Below are positions 10,388 to 22,158 of a stretch of DNA of 64,000 nucleotides, piece after piece. Below the pieces are notes generated by a model. It saw only the letters and a list, made by a program, of their open reading frames with translations. It did not search any database and was not told where the DNA came from. A program made the translations under genes and the position numbers. Every line of letters begins with the position of its first letter. Within the stretch, counting starts at the first letter, position 1. The stretch comes from Pleurotus ostreatus/Saccharomyces cerevisiae fusant (lineage: Eukaryota; Opisthokonta): NCBI GenBank assembly GCA_024196135.1, contig JAMQCK010000024.1, positions 1-64,000 on the forward strand. Reading direction: 5' to 3'.

Positions 10388-10959
10388 TGCCACAGTGCAA
10401 GCTCCTTATCAGAGGACGGCCGGGAATAACGGCAAGCACGCCGCCGTCTCCTCCGTCGAGAAACATTGCCTCGGTCTCCTACGCCGTCCTTCAAGTCTTC
10501 ACGCTAGCGCGGGACAAGGAGACCTTCACTGGCGTCATACCGCGGACCTCGTTGCTCACGACCAAGGCGTACCTTCTCCTCCCATCGTTTCGTGTGCTTT
10601 ACGTGGTCCGCGGTCCATCGCGCATCTCAAAGGATGGATTCGCGCTCACGCTGTCCGAGGAGGATCTCAATAGGTTCACGCAGTTGCACGTCAGCGCCTC
10701 GAAGCTAGAGTTAGCCTGCGCGCGATTCAGGCAGCGAAAGGAGCCTCAGATTGAATAGGGCATTGCTAGTAGTCTCATTCGACGCGTGTGCGCCCTTCGA
10801 CGTATATTCAGAAGAGCCTAAGCGAAAAATCCGATTTTTCGAAGATTTATTGCCATTTTTCCGACCTTTGTGCCGATTTTGGACAAATTGGGGGTCGAGG
10901 ACGAAATGTCGGAGGAAATGTCGGACAAAACCTCCCAAAAGTGGCCAAAAAATGTCGGA

Positions 10960-10977
10960 CATTTAGGTACCTAAATG
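10960..10977. repeat. Perfect 18-bp palindrome
   Basis: CATTTAGGTACCTAAATG is its own reverse complement and follows a run of GTCGGAC motifs close to the right end of the 896-bp element. It could be a subterminal binding or hairpin site of that element. Confidence 0.6.
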
Positions 10978-11021
10978 GGGGGGTCGCGGAACTGACCTCT
11001 TGGGCGACTATCAGGGGTCCT

Positions 11022-11501
11022 ATCCTGCTTCGCCTGACACCTTCGCTAGAGCCCATCGGGACGATCCGCGCCATCAGACCGCCTGGGGCCACCTATTACA
11101 AACTGACCCGGCTCGCCGTGCTCAAGGACTATCGACAGTACCGCTTCGGCCGCGCACTTGTTCACGCGCTCCATGACTGGGTCCGCCGTCACGTCGCTGC
11201 CGCACAGCCAGACGCAGCTACCGCGGAGATCGTCTGTCATTCGCAATTATACGTCAAGGGATTTTATGCGAAGTCAGTGCACCGATCCATTCATCGATGG
11301 CTAGTATGCGCTGACGCCCGTGCCCCTTTGTTCACAGGTTCGGATACGAGCCTGTCGTGAGTGCGGGAAACGCCCGCAGTGTCCTGTGACTCTACGTTCT
11401 CTGACAGAATTCTCTGCATTGCACAGGGCGAAGAGTTCGACGAAGATGGCGCGCCGCATCAGAAGATGGTCCTGCGTTTGCCCCTCCATCCGGCCACGTG
11501 A
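11022..11501 (+). pseudogene. GNAT acetyltransferase gene, 5' part missing
   Basis: Three exons are clear: up to 11272, 11338-11356 and 11427-11501. They give a GNAT fold C-terminal half: strand GTIRAI, the acetyl-CoA-binding region KLTRLAVLKDYRQYRFGRAL, then KGFYAKFGYEPV and DGAPHQKMVLRLP before TGA. The family's N-terminal third should precede LRLTPSLEPIG, but the sequence instead enters the inverted-repeat element at 11021. I found no matching N-terminal exon on its other side. The remaining frame stays open into the element, so a short chimeric transcript is possible. Substrate unknown. I read it as a gene inactivated by insertion or rearrangement. Confidence 0.65.
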
Positions 11502-12905
11502 ACCTGCAGGTACCCCGGCCTTCCGCCACCGCAGATCCCTCGTCTATATCCAACTTGCTCATGCTGTACATCGTCATCCCAATCGATGGGTATTCTGCCC
11601 GCCTAAACCTCGCCTTGCTTTCTGTAGACGCCCTCACGTGACCCAAGTCGAAAAGACCTTCCAAATGTGGGACTGTTGGACGGCAACGCCTCGTGCATCA
11701 ACACGAGCTATCACCAGAAAACACGATGCTCGCAACCAAACCTTGTTGCGCTTCCCTTCTGCGGCTCACAGCAAATAGACGTTCCGCTGGAACTCACTCA
11801 CGGCGCGCTGAGCACCGACGGACTTTCCCAGCCTCCACATGATGCGAAGAGAGCGGCTTTCCGCTGTTCCTTTCTGTCATTCGACGCACACCCTGTGCCA
11901 CAATTCCCAGGGTTTCGACCAGGTCAGCTTGCCCCAGATCCTGGCCGTTACAGCTTCGAGAGCTCGACGCGCCCGCAGTCACAAACACGAGAGCATGTGT
12001 CGCTCTGCTCTTCCCAAATTATACGTGTTCACGCGCTCTCGAACGGCCAGTCGAGCTCCGACAAGCCGGAAAACAACTTAATTCAGCCACTCGGTCTACG
12101 GCTACCGGTCATTGAACTGCAAAGGCTTACATCGACGTCGTATGTCAGCTTTCTTAGCTGACTAGAGTCTGTGGCTCACCGTTGCTGTGTTGCGTAGCAG
12201 GTGCGCAGTGAATCGCACAAACTCTCGGCGCCGTCCCCCGAGGTGGAACGAGCTACCTAGACTGAATGTGCGCCCCATCTGCGGTTAGCTATGCCCTCTT
12301 CCGCGCTTGAATGACTCAGCCGCCGCGCCGCGCAACCCGCCGGCGCGGATGGGAGACCCGCAGATGGATCTGCGCGATCTCGATGTTCGTCACTCAATCA
12401 GCCCTCGATAACCCCCCCTGCAGGATCGTTGTACCGCCCGTCGAGGCACCCCGACATCGGTGAGCTCATTCTTCGGTCAGCGCTATGTCCTGGCGTCGCT
12501 CATACGTCCTGACAAGTATCACAGCCCGGCGCCAGCGCTTGGCTAACTCCTGTGGCGCGCACTCATGTCAGGCGCTACTACAGCCTCTGCAGTTCAGCAT
12601 CCGTGTATTTCGCAGTGCAAATATGATAAATAGATCAACTTCATTCAGACACGTCCATCGAGATATGATACAGATGGGGGAGAGATGCGTGCATAGGTAT
12701 ATACCCTCGTACAGTGTCCGTGGTGTAGGTATATTGAGGCGGAAGTAAATAATAGACAGTAAAGTGGAAGTCGTAAGGTCGTAAGGGCATCAAAGATTGA
12801 GCGGGGAGGAACGAATAGGAACACGATACACAAGGTCATCATCAAAAGAAGGAGAAAGACATAAGGATAGCGAAAGGGAAATAAGCAGATACCACTATCC
12901 ATCAA
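11502..12905. other. Intergenic region with no recognised gene
   Basis: About 1.4 kb between the GNAT remnant and the 3' end of the HMG-box gene. Open frames such as 11667-12161 show no domain, splice structure or codon pattern I can support. The last 150 bases are AT-richer and probably hold the 3' UTR of the HMG gene. Confidence 0.5.
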
Positions 12906-14750
12906 TCAGTTGTCGCGCTTGCGACGGCTTCCGTCAAAGCGAGTACCCTCGCTTTCACTCTCCGACTCGATGCGGAGCGCACCAAACGTCGGGCTCTGCT
13001 GAAGGATGCTGAAGTTGATGTTCGTACCCGGGGTCGTGGTCCCCTCCTCGTAGAGACGACGCGCGGCCTCGTACTCCAACTTGTCCTTCTCCGCCTGGGC
13101 CAAGAAGGGCTGCGAACACCATCAGAACATACCCCATGTGGACAGAAAGGCGAACGTGACGTACCCGGCGACCCTCGTCTGTCATCTCGCGCCAGTATTG
13201 CGCGGCGAGCGAACTCTGGCGGGTGGTCTCCTGTTCATCGCCAAAGATCTCCTTGACAAGGTGGGGGTTCGATCGGATATGACTGAGGAACATAAAATAC
13301 GCGCTCAGAGGCTTCTTCGGGGCTGAGGGGTCCCGTGTCAGCGATAGCTCCGAGATGGGAGACATCTAGACGTACCATTGGGGTCCCGAAGGTTCCCCTT
13401 CCTCGATTTCCCCGCCTGATAAGAAGTATCGTCAGCATGGGCTTGATGACATGGGAACCGAGGGACATACCTTGCGCTGAGCAGTACGGAAGGCGTTCTC
13501 CCGCTTGATATCCTCAGGAGTGAGTTTCCGCAGGTACGAATCTAGTTCCTTCTCGCGCTGCGCCTTCAACGCTTCGGACCTGGCCTTGTAGGGCTACCAC
13601 GACAGTCAGCTCAGAGAATGACGTCACAAAGCAACGACCGAATACCTCCTTCTCTGCCGCAGAAAGGGCAGCATAGTCCTGCCCGGCCTCCTTCGCCGCT
13701 TGAGCCACGTTTAGCTTCCGTGTGCTGGAAGCCTGCTGCTTCTGAATCCAGTCGGTGAAGTACAGCTGCCACGCCGAGGGAGCGAGCTTGGGTGGGCGTA
13801 GCTCTGACTTCGTAGGGGCTGTGTAGAACAATGAGCGATCGAAGTGTAACGGCGACGGACAACGTACCGCCTGACTCAGCCTGAGAACCCTCCGACGGTG
13901 CCGCACGCTTGCGCCGCCGAACCGTGGCGTCAGGATCGTCCTGGCTGACGGATTCAGAACGCCGGCTGTACGGGCGACTCGAGCTCGGGGTGCGCTGAGT
14001 CATGGAGGGGGCACTGGACGATTGGAACGAGTGCGGCGACGATAAGGAATCGTGACGAGAATGCAAGCGCGGTCGCTGCGACGCCATGAGCGACGTGTGA
14101 CGGACGTGCGTCCGGCTAGGAGCTGGAGACGGAGCATGCGTGCCCGGGTGCCATAGATCGTTGGCCCAAGCAGGAGCGGCGAAGGTAGTGTCGCCTGGGG
14201 AGATCGAGTCGACGCGATGACCACCGTCCATCCGCGCCTGATGATGATGCGAATACGGATCCGCATCCTCATACGAGGACGGTGACATGGGGAGGGGGTG
14301 CATCGCGGCGAACTCGGTGGGGGAGAAGCCATCCTGAGGTAGGGGCTGACTGTTGTTGAATGGGGAGTAGGGAGAGAGGCTGGATACGGAGGATGGGATG
14401 GGTATCGGGGACGATGGCCCGAGCACATCGGTGTCGTTGATCCAGTTCGAAAGCGAGAACTTGGTCTCCTCCTGCGCGTACATCGGCGATGCGTGCTGCT
14501 GATGCATTGGCGGATACATGTCAAAGCCGTGCTGCAGCTGGGGCGGAGGCTTCTGCTCGAAGTCGAACTCGGGCGACGGGTCCCAGGGGAAGGTGACCGA
14601 GTTGTTGGCCATCGCGTCGTCGAAGTCGAAGATCATCTGATCGGTAGCATCGCCAAAGCCAACGGGGGGCTGGTTGGGATCGTGCATGTAGGCCATGGGG
14701 GAGAGCGGTGGTGAGGACGCGTGAGTGCGATGGTATGTCGCGGATGGCAT
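12906..14750 (-). CDS. Protein with two HMG boxes
   Basis: Six exons: 14750-13868, 13818-13646, 13593-13471, 13415-13376, 13322-13165 and 13109-12906; 526 residues. The first 290 residues are Pro/Ser/His-rich and likely disordered. Residues about 300-370 form a divergent HMG box (LAPSAWQLYFTDWIQKQQ). Residues about 405-475 form a canonical one (NAPKKPLSAYFMFLSHIR, then REMTDEGRRPFLAQAE). A basic segment (RRRKRA) before box A could be a nuclear signal. HMG boxes bend DNA, so a chromatin or transcription role is likely. It ends in an acidic/serine tail (ESESESE) and a basic RRKRD. The start at 14750 is chosen because an upstream in-frame ATG lies beyond the TATA box. Confidence 0.85.
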
Positions 14751-14802
14751 GGGGGAGGGAGGGAAAGGGCGGGTAGGAGGGGACGCGGCGCTTCCGCGGG
14801 GG

Positions 14803-14809
14803 TTATATA
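14803..14809 (-). promoter_or_regulatory. TATA box of the HMG-box gene
   Basis: The minus strand reads CTATATAACC here, 53 bases upstream of the ATG at 14750. The distance suits a fungal TATA promoter with a short 5' UTR and argues against the longer upstream start. Confidence 0.5.
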
Positions 14810-14810
14810 G

Positions 14811-15603
14811 CGATCTATAGGCGGAGATGATGGGGGACCGGAAGCAAGGCGCGAGGGCCGTCTTGAGCCGGCACCGGGGCTTAAATGGGGGGAAGAATGC
14901 CATTTTTGTAACTGGCTTTAGGGCTATACCCTTTGGGCGACCGACTCGAGTTCACTTCGAGTCAGTGACCGGTGACAATGGGGTGACAAAGGCACAGCAC
15001 CGCGGACACCGGGCAGCTGAGCCGTGTGGACTATCTTGCCTGATCAGGCGGTCAATAGCTTATTAGAGAGTCACCGAATGGAAGACACGCACTGGAGTGA
15101 TACCCTGTCCTTCTGCGCACGCTGAGCATATGTCTCCCAGACCAGCTGTCTTCCTGTCTTTGTGCGCTGCTGATCCGCACCAAATCGCCTGGCAATCGAC
15201 TCGGACACCGGCTGGGCGGACGGGCTGCAAGGTTTGGCGCTAGACGGAAGAGCGCTAAGCGTTCTGCTGTGATGCGTGGCTAGCGGTCCCAATGGGACAA
15301 GGACAACCAAAATACAGAAAACTTCTTCGGAGAATCATGTCACTCTCAACCCGCAGCCCCCATGTGGCAAATCTGCCCCCGGCCGGCGGCACGTCGGAAC
15401 CTATTGTTGGAAGCCCGCCCCTTGGCGGCAGTGCCTCGTCAGCCGCTTGCGCATTCGTCGAACCGGACTTGACGAAGCTTCGTCCACGGACAAGCGCGCG
15501 GATTCAACAGTGCACCAGCCCCGAAATGGAGTCGTAGCATGAGTCTGCATTGCATCACTCGAAGCAGGAGTCCCGAAGCAGCGTAATATTCTACAAGACT
15601 GCT
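14811..15603. other. Intergenic, no gene seen
   Basis: About 0.8 kb between the HMG-box promoter and the 3' end of NDUFA13. Small open frames occur on both strands without domain or splice support. Confidence 0.5.
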
Positions 15604-16290
15604 CTACGTGATCACAATCTCGTTCGGCTGGTACTTGGTGTTGTTGTAGACACTCTTCCCCGCCTTTTAGGGTGGACAACAACGAGAGCAGAGGGATCAG
15701 ATACATGAGAAGCGCGCCAAGTCGAGTGCGGCGGATCGGAAAGCAATCACCAGTCAGTAGTGTTAGGGGTCGGAAAAGCTTCTCATACGCACCTCCCATC
15801 CCTTCACGTCCTTCATCGCCTCCTTCTCGCGTGCAAGAGCCGCTTGTTGGAGTCGGTACGCGTCACGGTCAGCTTCCGCCATGAGCAGAGGGACAAGGTG
15901 AATCCGTCCCCATCTCTTCTCTCGCACGATTTCCCTGTCGGTACCGTCAGCAGTCTGTTCGCAGAGCTTCCCGTTCCAAAGCGGACCGAGGTTGTGGTGT
16001 TATCCAGCGATAAGTCGCCCGAGGAACGGCCGGATCCTCGAACACGCCACGTTCAACGATGGGTGCGTTAGGATTAGACACGTTCTACATCCAGCTGACC
16101 CACTCGGACGGTACTGGCCGTATTCGTCACGATTGGCTGCTCACCTCATTTCCCAGTTACCCTGGACAATTCGGTACCAGCCGTAGGCCGAGAGGATGGA
16201 GATGCCCGTCATGACAGCCCATGCTGGGAGGCCTCGGTTGGGCAGATTCCGCTTGTACTTGACGGCCTCAAACCCGCCGGGGGGTGGCAT
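15604..16290 (-). CDS. Complex I subunit NDUFA13 (GRIM-19 homologue)
   Basis: Exons 16290-16145, 15934-15793 and 15663-15604 give about 115 residues. The N-terminal signature MPPPGGFEAVKYKRNLPNRG is followed by one membrane helix (AWAVMTGISILSAYGWYRI). Then come RIHLVPLLMAEADRDAYRLQ and the C-terminal WEAGKSVYNNTKYQP, all as in fungal and animal NDUFA13. The protein is an accessory subunit of the membrane arm of mitochondrial NADH:ubiquinone oxidoreductase. The first intron (about 210 bases) is long for this locus, and the joined helix region is a few residues shorter than relatives, so a very small exon may be missing inside it. A short upstream coding exon is also possible, since relatives often start just before DMPPPGGF. 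Confidence 0.88.
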
Positions 16291-16811
16291 ATCCCTGGCA
16301 TGGACATCAGACACGCGCGCACATCGAGACGCGATGCAAGTCTACGCACTGTCGGTAGTTATGCGACACTGCACATGCGTTTAGCGTTTAGCATTCCTCG
16401 GAAAATGGAGGGCATACTGTTCGCGCGGGCGGAGAGATAGAGAGGGCGACTGTATGTGTGCTGTCGGAACTACTCGATGAGGGTGCTGGCTAAGAAAGCG
16501 ATCGTGGGAGACCTCAAAATAGCCACGCGAGCTACGGCACTTGAGCCGGCGCGTTCCGGACGTCCATGCAAGAGTTTGGCGGCCCAGGACGAAGGAACGT
16601 GTGCGGTTTCGCGAGCTCAAGAAGTATATTGTGCTACTAGTAAATGACTGAAAATCCGTTCAAGTCCGGGCACACAATGTGCACTTTCGGTGTGAAGTCG
16701 AACGACCGACGCGGGGTGGGTTTACCCCTTATGAAGGGTCAAAGCGTAAAATCGCAAGCCCGTTTTGTCGAATCCAAAGGGTCAATCCCGCGCGCTTGTT
16801 CCCCGACGTCC
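16291..16811. other. Divergent promoter region NDUFA13 / INO80F-like
   Basis: About 520 bases between two genes pointing away from each other. No TATA box is obvious on either side. Short open frames here are not supported. A small 5' exon of NDUFA13 may lie near 16300-16450. Confidence 0.45.
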
Positions 16812-18734
16812 ATGTCGCGTCAGTCGACTCCGGCGCCTCGGGACTCTGAAAGCCCAGCACCTGATGGCCAGTCCCTCGAGCAAGCTGCGCAGACCCTTCA
16901 AGCTGGACCGCAGTTGACTGAGCCAGATTATGATTCGAAATGCAGGGATCTCAAGCGGAAGGTTGAGGATATTGAAGCAGTGCGTCTATTGTACTTGGTC
17001 GAGAACATAGTCTGACGTACCATAGGAAAATGATAGACTGTATCTCAAGGTCCTTCACGCGAAGCGGAATATTCAACGAATGAAGCTGGAACGAGCGTGA
17101 GTGCTGTCGCGCCCCCCGCATCCGATCAACATCTCATTAAGAGTAGTGTCTTGTACGAACGCCTCACGACCATTCCGCCGTCTCCTGAGCTCAGGGATCG
17201 ACCCCTTCCTGTACCTCCTCCGCCGGTGATATCCCACGAACCACCTGTCCCTCCTCCCCCGCTTCCACCACCGTCGCCGCGTACGATGCAAGCGGCGAAT
17301 GGCGAAGGATACCGACTACGACCTATCCCCCCAGACGCTAGAAGGTCGCCAGGCCCTCCAAAAGTCGTTCCTGGCCCCGGTGGACGACCAATGGTGGTAC
17401 AGGATCCTGTAATTCCGCCGCCAGAGATGTCCTCGTCACGCAGCATGTCCGCCAGTCACTCAGCGCGAGCGGACAGCTATGGTCACATACCTCCGCCCCC
17501 TCTACCCTCGGACGCGCGTCATATGGCCCGCGGCCCTCCAGGACCGCCAGGACCACCACCAGAAGTGACATACGACGCGCGACAGACTCGTGTTGCTCCT
17601 AGCGCGTCAATGACATACTCTCCGCGCAGTTCCCATCCTGCAGCGTATTCTCACGCACCACCTGACCCGCACTATGGGCATGTGCCTCCTGCGCACCCGT
17701 CACGGACTCGTTCGCACTCGCGAAGTAGGCCGGTCCCGCCAACCCCGCCACACACCGTTTCCTCTGGGTATCCGCCTCATCCGTCCCATCACACGGATGC
17801 CATACCGGGGCCTTCAATGCAAAGTCCGCCTCATCTGGACCGACGCAGGATGTATCCTTATGATCCGCATGAACACCCGATACCCCATGATACCCATAAT
17901 AACCATCGTCCTCGCAGTCCCCGTGTTCCCATGTCACCCGTGGACACTCATAGCCCCTACGCACTACACGATCGTCCGCGAGCTGGGCCCGGTTCATATG
18001 TGGATGATACTCGACGTGATCGCGAGTGGGACGGCGAGTGGGAGCGTGACCGAGGGGAATACCCGCCTCGGAGAGTGCGCGAAAGCGAAGCATCTCCTTC
18101 CTATGGACCGCCACCGCCTCCTGGGACGCGTCCTCGTCAGGTGACGGCGAATGGCGACTATGTCGATCACCGCGCATCTTCGCGGCGAGACGACCCGTAC
18201 TTCCCGCCCGTGCCAGCGCCCGATTGTGGTCCATCGGCTACGAGCCCTGGTCCGGTATCGGGATCTGGTTCAGTACCTTCGGATGGTCCGCACCGAGTGG
18301 CGCCATATCCCCGCCCGCGCGAGGCCGAGCAGGGCTCCTATAGACTGCGCCCGGTGGCACAGGATGCGGAATACGACGAACGCTGGTCGCATCCTTCGCG
18401 GGATCGCGCAGCTTCTAGTAGTCGTAGCGCGTACCCCTACCCGGATCCTCCTCGCCCAGCGCGAGGACCACCTCCATCGTATCCGCTGGTCCATCCAGCG
18501 CCGCCGCCGCCCCCGTCACAAACTGCCCCTCGCAAAAGACCGCGAGAAGACGTCGAAATGGCAGATGCCGACGATCGTAGACCGCCTCCTCCGAGATTGT
18601 CGTATCCCGGACATCCCCCTCACGATTCAAGCTACGCTTACTATCACGAAAGCCATCAAAGCCGACCTCCGCCCTCATCGCATCACTACCATCATCGCCA
18701 TTACCGCCACGACGAAGACAACAGAGGACCTTAG
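16812..18734 (+). CDS. INO80F-like coiled-coil protein with long Pro-rich tail
   Basis: Exons 16812-16979, 17026-17096 and 17144-18734 encode 609 residues. Residues about 38-95 form a basic coiled coil (YDSKCRDLKRKVEDIEAEN, then LHAKRNIQRMKLERASVLYE). This resembles the conserved N-terminal domain of INO80 complex subunit F, a chromatin-remodelling subunit of nuclei. The assignment rests on pattern only. The other 500 residues are proline-, serine-, arginine- and histidine-rich with polyproline runs (PPPPLPPPSP) and look disordered. A basic stretch with acidic insert (RKRPREDVEMADADD) near residue 545 may be a nuclear signal. Length is far above that of yeast or animal INO80F proteins because of the tail. 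Confidence 0.65.
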
Positions 18735-19104
18735 CTGAGTAATGCGCTGTATACCTCTTCGCTCTGGCACGCCACTATGTTTCGCTCTCCATTCCTTGTA
18801 TCATCTTGCTTTGCTATCGTGATCGGTGCTATCCGGGTGAAAAATGCCTTTCTACACTCTACATCCACGGACATCGAAAACCGACCGACGCGGACATGGG
18901 GCAGCTTACATTCAGCATTCGGACTGTCCTACCACATTACGATGTACGATGCGGGTATGTAGCTATTGTGTATGGTTTTAGGGATGAAGATGACTCGCCG
19001 GTGGGCAGGCCCTCGTGCAACTTGTCGATGCGTCGCCTCGAAGTAGGCTCTCTCCCTCGCCTTAGCGAGCACTAGCCCCGAGCATGTCGTGACCTCTGCC
19101 AGAC
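18735..19104. other. Convergent 3' intergenic region
   Basis: About 370 bases between two genes that end toward each other. Open frames near 18806-19075 have no support. Confidence 0.5.
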
Positions 19105-19796
19105 CTACGGCTCTCTCACGAGATGTCGTTCGAAGCTGTCAGGGAAGGTAAGGCTACTGGCAGGAGGGCTTATCTCGGATGAGGACCCGGACCAGAAAAG
19201 TGGGCTACGCGGCGTCGAGCCAGAGGGCGAAGAGGAGGCCTGCTGTAAACGGGGGGCGAGAAGCATCGCAAGCGCGACGTTGTCCAGCGCCACCTCCCCC
19301 TGCAGTCCGAATGCTTCTTGCCTCCTGTCGAGGACGAAGTCCATCAGCGCTCGGCGTCCGCGACTCTTCGAGGTGGTCTGTCTGTCCGACTTGCGTGCAG
19401 CACGAGATTGTATCGCTCGGCTATCGTAGGAAGTGGCGGCCAACGCCGCGTCGGACAATCGCGGTCGCATCGCGGGGCGTCCATGGCCTTCGGCGCGCTG
19501 TCGTTTCCGAGAATTGGTGGGTACAGACGCGTCTCGGCTGTACCCATGATGCTTGCGCTGTACATCTGCTGACGACGGCGTGGAAAATGCGGTCGTGGAT
19601 ACGCGGAGTGGACTCCCTACGCTTGTATTCATCGCAGTAGACTTGCTTCTGTCAGGGGTATGTGAGGGTCTTCTGGGTAGAACCGTCATTGGAAGCCAAT
19701 GGAGCGATCGCGGTCTTTGGACACGTACCTCGAATGAGGACTGGACGCGGCGCGCGACTTTCTAGCAATTGGATAGGTTTGAGATGAGGTGGTCAT
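19105..19796 (-). CDS. Small Ser/Arg-rich hypothetical protein
   Basis: Two exons, 19796-19729 and 19672-19105, joined by a GTACGT...CTACCCAG intron, give 211 residues. The start MTTSSQTYPIARKSRAASS is chosen because it creates a clean splice into the long frame. The sequence is rich in Ser, Arg, Pro and Thr with basic clusters (NSRKRQRAEG) that could target the nucleus. A more ordered segment follows near residues 130-165 (ALMDFVLDRRQEAFGLQGEV). Family not recognised. Confidence 0.55.
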
Positions 19797-20567
19797 AGCG
19801 AAGAAGAAGACGTGAAGTAGATAGGACGATAATCGAATTTATAAGTCACCTTGCAGATGAGACTATTTCAGAATCTCCTATTTCGTGTTCGAGCAAAGTC
19901 ATTGGCGTCATGGGGATTTCTTGCACCTCCAGCGTGCAAAGTGAGACAGCGTCGAATAGGGGTGCTCCTCGGGACTCTTCCTCGCCACACGTGCCGTTAC
20001 ACCGCTTGCTACGCCGTAGCCGTAGGAATGTCCAATGATACTCGGATTCATGTTTCTCAAGGTTCTGAGGACAAAGTAGCCCTAGGGAGACACCGAGTGC
20101 TTTGTGCCATTCTGCCACACTGCGAGCCTCAAATCTGGGTCGAATGTGGAAGGTGCTGAGCTTGGCCCCGTGCAAGTTCAACTTTAATCTCCCACGGTCA
20201 CCATCCATGGACCCACAACCATTTGTGGCCACTTGTTGACAAGGATCAACAACGCGCTATATGCAGTGCTTGCCGCTCCCAAATCATCCCCAAAACAGTC
20301 TCATCCAGGACGTCGGGGTGGCTAGCATGCTGCCCGACGACCAACCTCCGCGAAGCGATGCGTAGGAGGTGTGGTGCTGGGAATATATACAGCTTGTGAG
20401 TCACGCTGAGTATAGCCACTAAATGCCGTTATAAGCGCTATAGGGCTCATTAAATTGATCACCTGCCCTCCCTAGCGTTTCACGTTCTCCTGTATATACC
20501 CTCGTTCGAAATCCTAGGACCTCCTCTTCTACACCGCATACCTTCCCCACCAGGCGAACGAACCACG
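19797..20567. other. Upstream region of the first RTA1-like gene
   Basis: About 770 bases with no gene I can support. It includes TATA-like motifs (GAATATATACAG near 20380 and TGTATATACCC near 20490) upstream of the ATG at 20568, and serves as a divergent promoter with the gene at 19105-19796. Confidence 0.5.
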
Positions 20568-21726
20568 ATGTCTGGACCACCTGCAGACTATGGTGAGGAA
20601 GACATGCATCAACGACTTTCTTTGCGCTGAACAAGCTCACAGCACCTGGAAGTCTATGGTGTTACGCCCCGAACAAAGGCGCACCCATAGCGTTTGCTGT
20701 ACTGTTCTTCGCGTCGGGCGTTGTGCATGCGTACCAGTGCTTGTGAGTGGTTCATAGAGGCAGTCAGTGAGGTCCTCTGAACACCCCAACAGTCGCTATA
20801 AATCTTGGAAAGTCAGCGGCCTACTACCCTGGGCCGCTGTGCTCTTCACAGCAGGTTTTATAACGCGCGAGATAGGAGCATACCACTACGATAGTATAGG
20901 CATATACATCGCGTCGAGCGTGCTGCTGCTTATTGCGCCGTGAGTGATGATCTTTTCTACCATAATCTGGTACTCACAAGTCTTTAGTCCGGTCTACGAA
21001 GGCGCAAATTACTTCCTCCTCGGACGCATCCTCTACTACGTCCCATACCACGCTCCCCTCCATCCTGGACGCGTCGTCACGACCTTCCTCGGTATCGACG
21101 CAGCTATCGGTGCCCTCACCGGCACTGGCGCCTCCTACGTCGCAAACAGCTCGCTTCCCGAATCGCAGCAGAAGCTGGGACAGAACCTCCTCAAAGCCGC
21201 GCTCCTGCTCCAGATCGCCTCCATGACCCTATACGTGGGCATCGCGGCTCGTTACCACTACCGCTGCCGCCGCACGGGCGTGCTCAGCGCCAACCTGCGC
21301 AAGGTCCTCATCGTCCTGTACTGCAGCTGCACGCTCATCACCGCGCGCACCATCTACCGCACCGTCGAGTACTTCGCCGTCGCGTCTATTAGCACCACAA
21401 CGGCCGACCCAGGCAACATCAGCCCCGTCGTCTGCCATGAGTGGTACTTCTGGGTGTTCGAGGCGACATTCATGTTCGGGAACACCGTCCTGCTGAACGT
21501 ATTCTACCCGTCGCGCTACCTGCCCAAGAACAACAAGATATACCTGTCGCAGGACGGTAAGACGGAAATCGAAGGACCCGGGTACGAGGACAAGCGGCAC
21601 TTCCTGCTCACCCTGTTCGACCCGTTCGACATCATTGGCCTGTTCAGGAAGAAGGACGTGAAGTACTGGGAGATGCAGAACAGAGGGGAGCGTTATGAGA
21701 CCGTGGCGGGTCCGCATACGGCCTGA
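20568..21726 (+). CDS. RTA1-like seven-helix membrane protein, copy 1
   Basis: Exons 20568-20592, 20643-20742, 20793-20939 and 20988-21726 encode 336 residues. RTA1-family signatures are clear: GSLWCYAPNKGAPIAFA at the start, ITREIGAY, then PPVYEGANYFLLGRILYYVP. Also present are CRRTGVLSANLRKVLIVLY and RTIYRTVEYF, and HEWYFWVFEATFMF near the last helix. The family forms seven-helix plasma-membrane proteins that in yeasts affect resistance to lipid-like toxins and sphingoid-base release. The cytosolic C-tail ends after FRKKDVKYWEMQNRG. The exon plan matches the paralogue at 60132-61306 exactly for the first three exons. Substrate cannot be read from sequence. Confidence 0.9.
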
Positions 21727-22158
21727 GCTTCTCAGAGAGTAGGGTGTTCGTTGGTAGCGCCATTTGGGTATGCTAGAGTCTTCCTTGTAGGGCCGTGTGC
21801 CACTCCAGTACGGGTCAACGAGTTCAGTGAGAACGAGAACGAGCCGAACGTGGACAGAAGACGGAAGATTAAGGTAGCAGTCGCTGGTTCGTGGGCAAAG
21901 ACGAACCAACTCACGAGAACATTGAGTAGCTATCCCCTTCCGTCGAACAATTGGAAGATAGCATGGGTCTGTCATGATTGGTGTACTCGTTAAGCCGTCG
22001 GCGACGTCCAGCCCGCGACGCTACTTCTGCGACATGGCTCATGGGGGAGGGCGAAGGGCAGAAGGACGCGACCAGCTATGATGATGGTATGACGTTTATT
22101 CCAGACGAACGAAGATATACCAACGACAGGACATCGCAGGCCGTATCTATCCACACCC
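21727..22158. other. Convergent 3' intergenic region
   Basis: About 430 bases between the ends of the RTA1-like gene and NDUFS8, holding only 3' UTR-like sequence. No gene seen. Confidence 0.5.

Larger units (their letters stand above)
10126..11021. mobile_element. 896-bp element with terminal inverted repeats
   Basis: The left end AGGACCCCTGATA is repeated in inverse at the right end (TATCAGGGGTCCT, 11009-11021), and similarity continues about 20 bases inward (GAGxTCAGT). Inside are several copies of TGTCGGACATTT-like motifs near both ends, a tRNA-like Pol III promoter and an 18-bp palindrome. No transposase frame is present, so it would be non-autonomous. I could not find a clear target-site duplication. 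It separates a minus-strand gene fragment from a plus-strand GNAT fragment. Confidence 0.6.

Noticed and set aside
18806..19075. Plus-strand frame of 89 codons
   Set aside because: Between convergent genes, with no splice or domain support.
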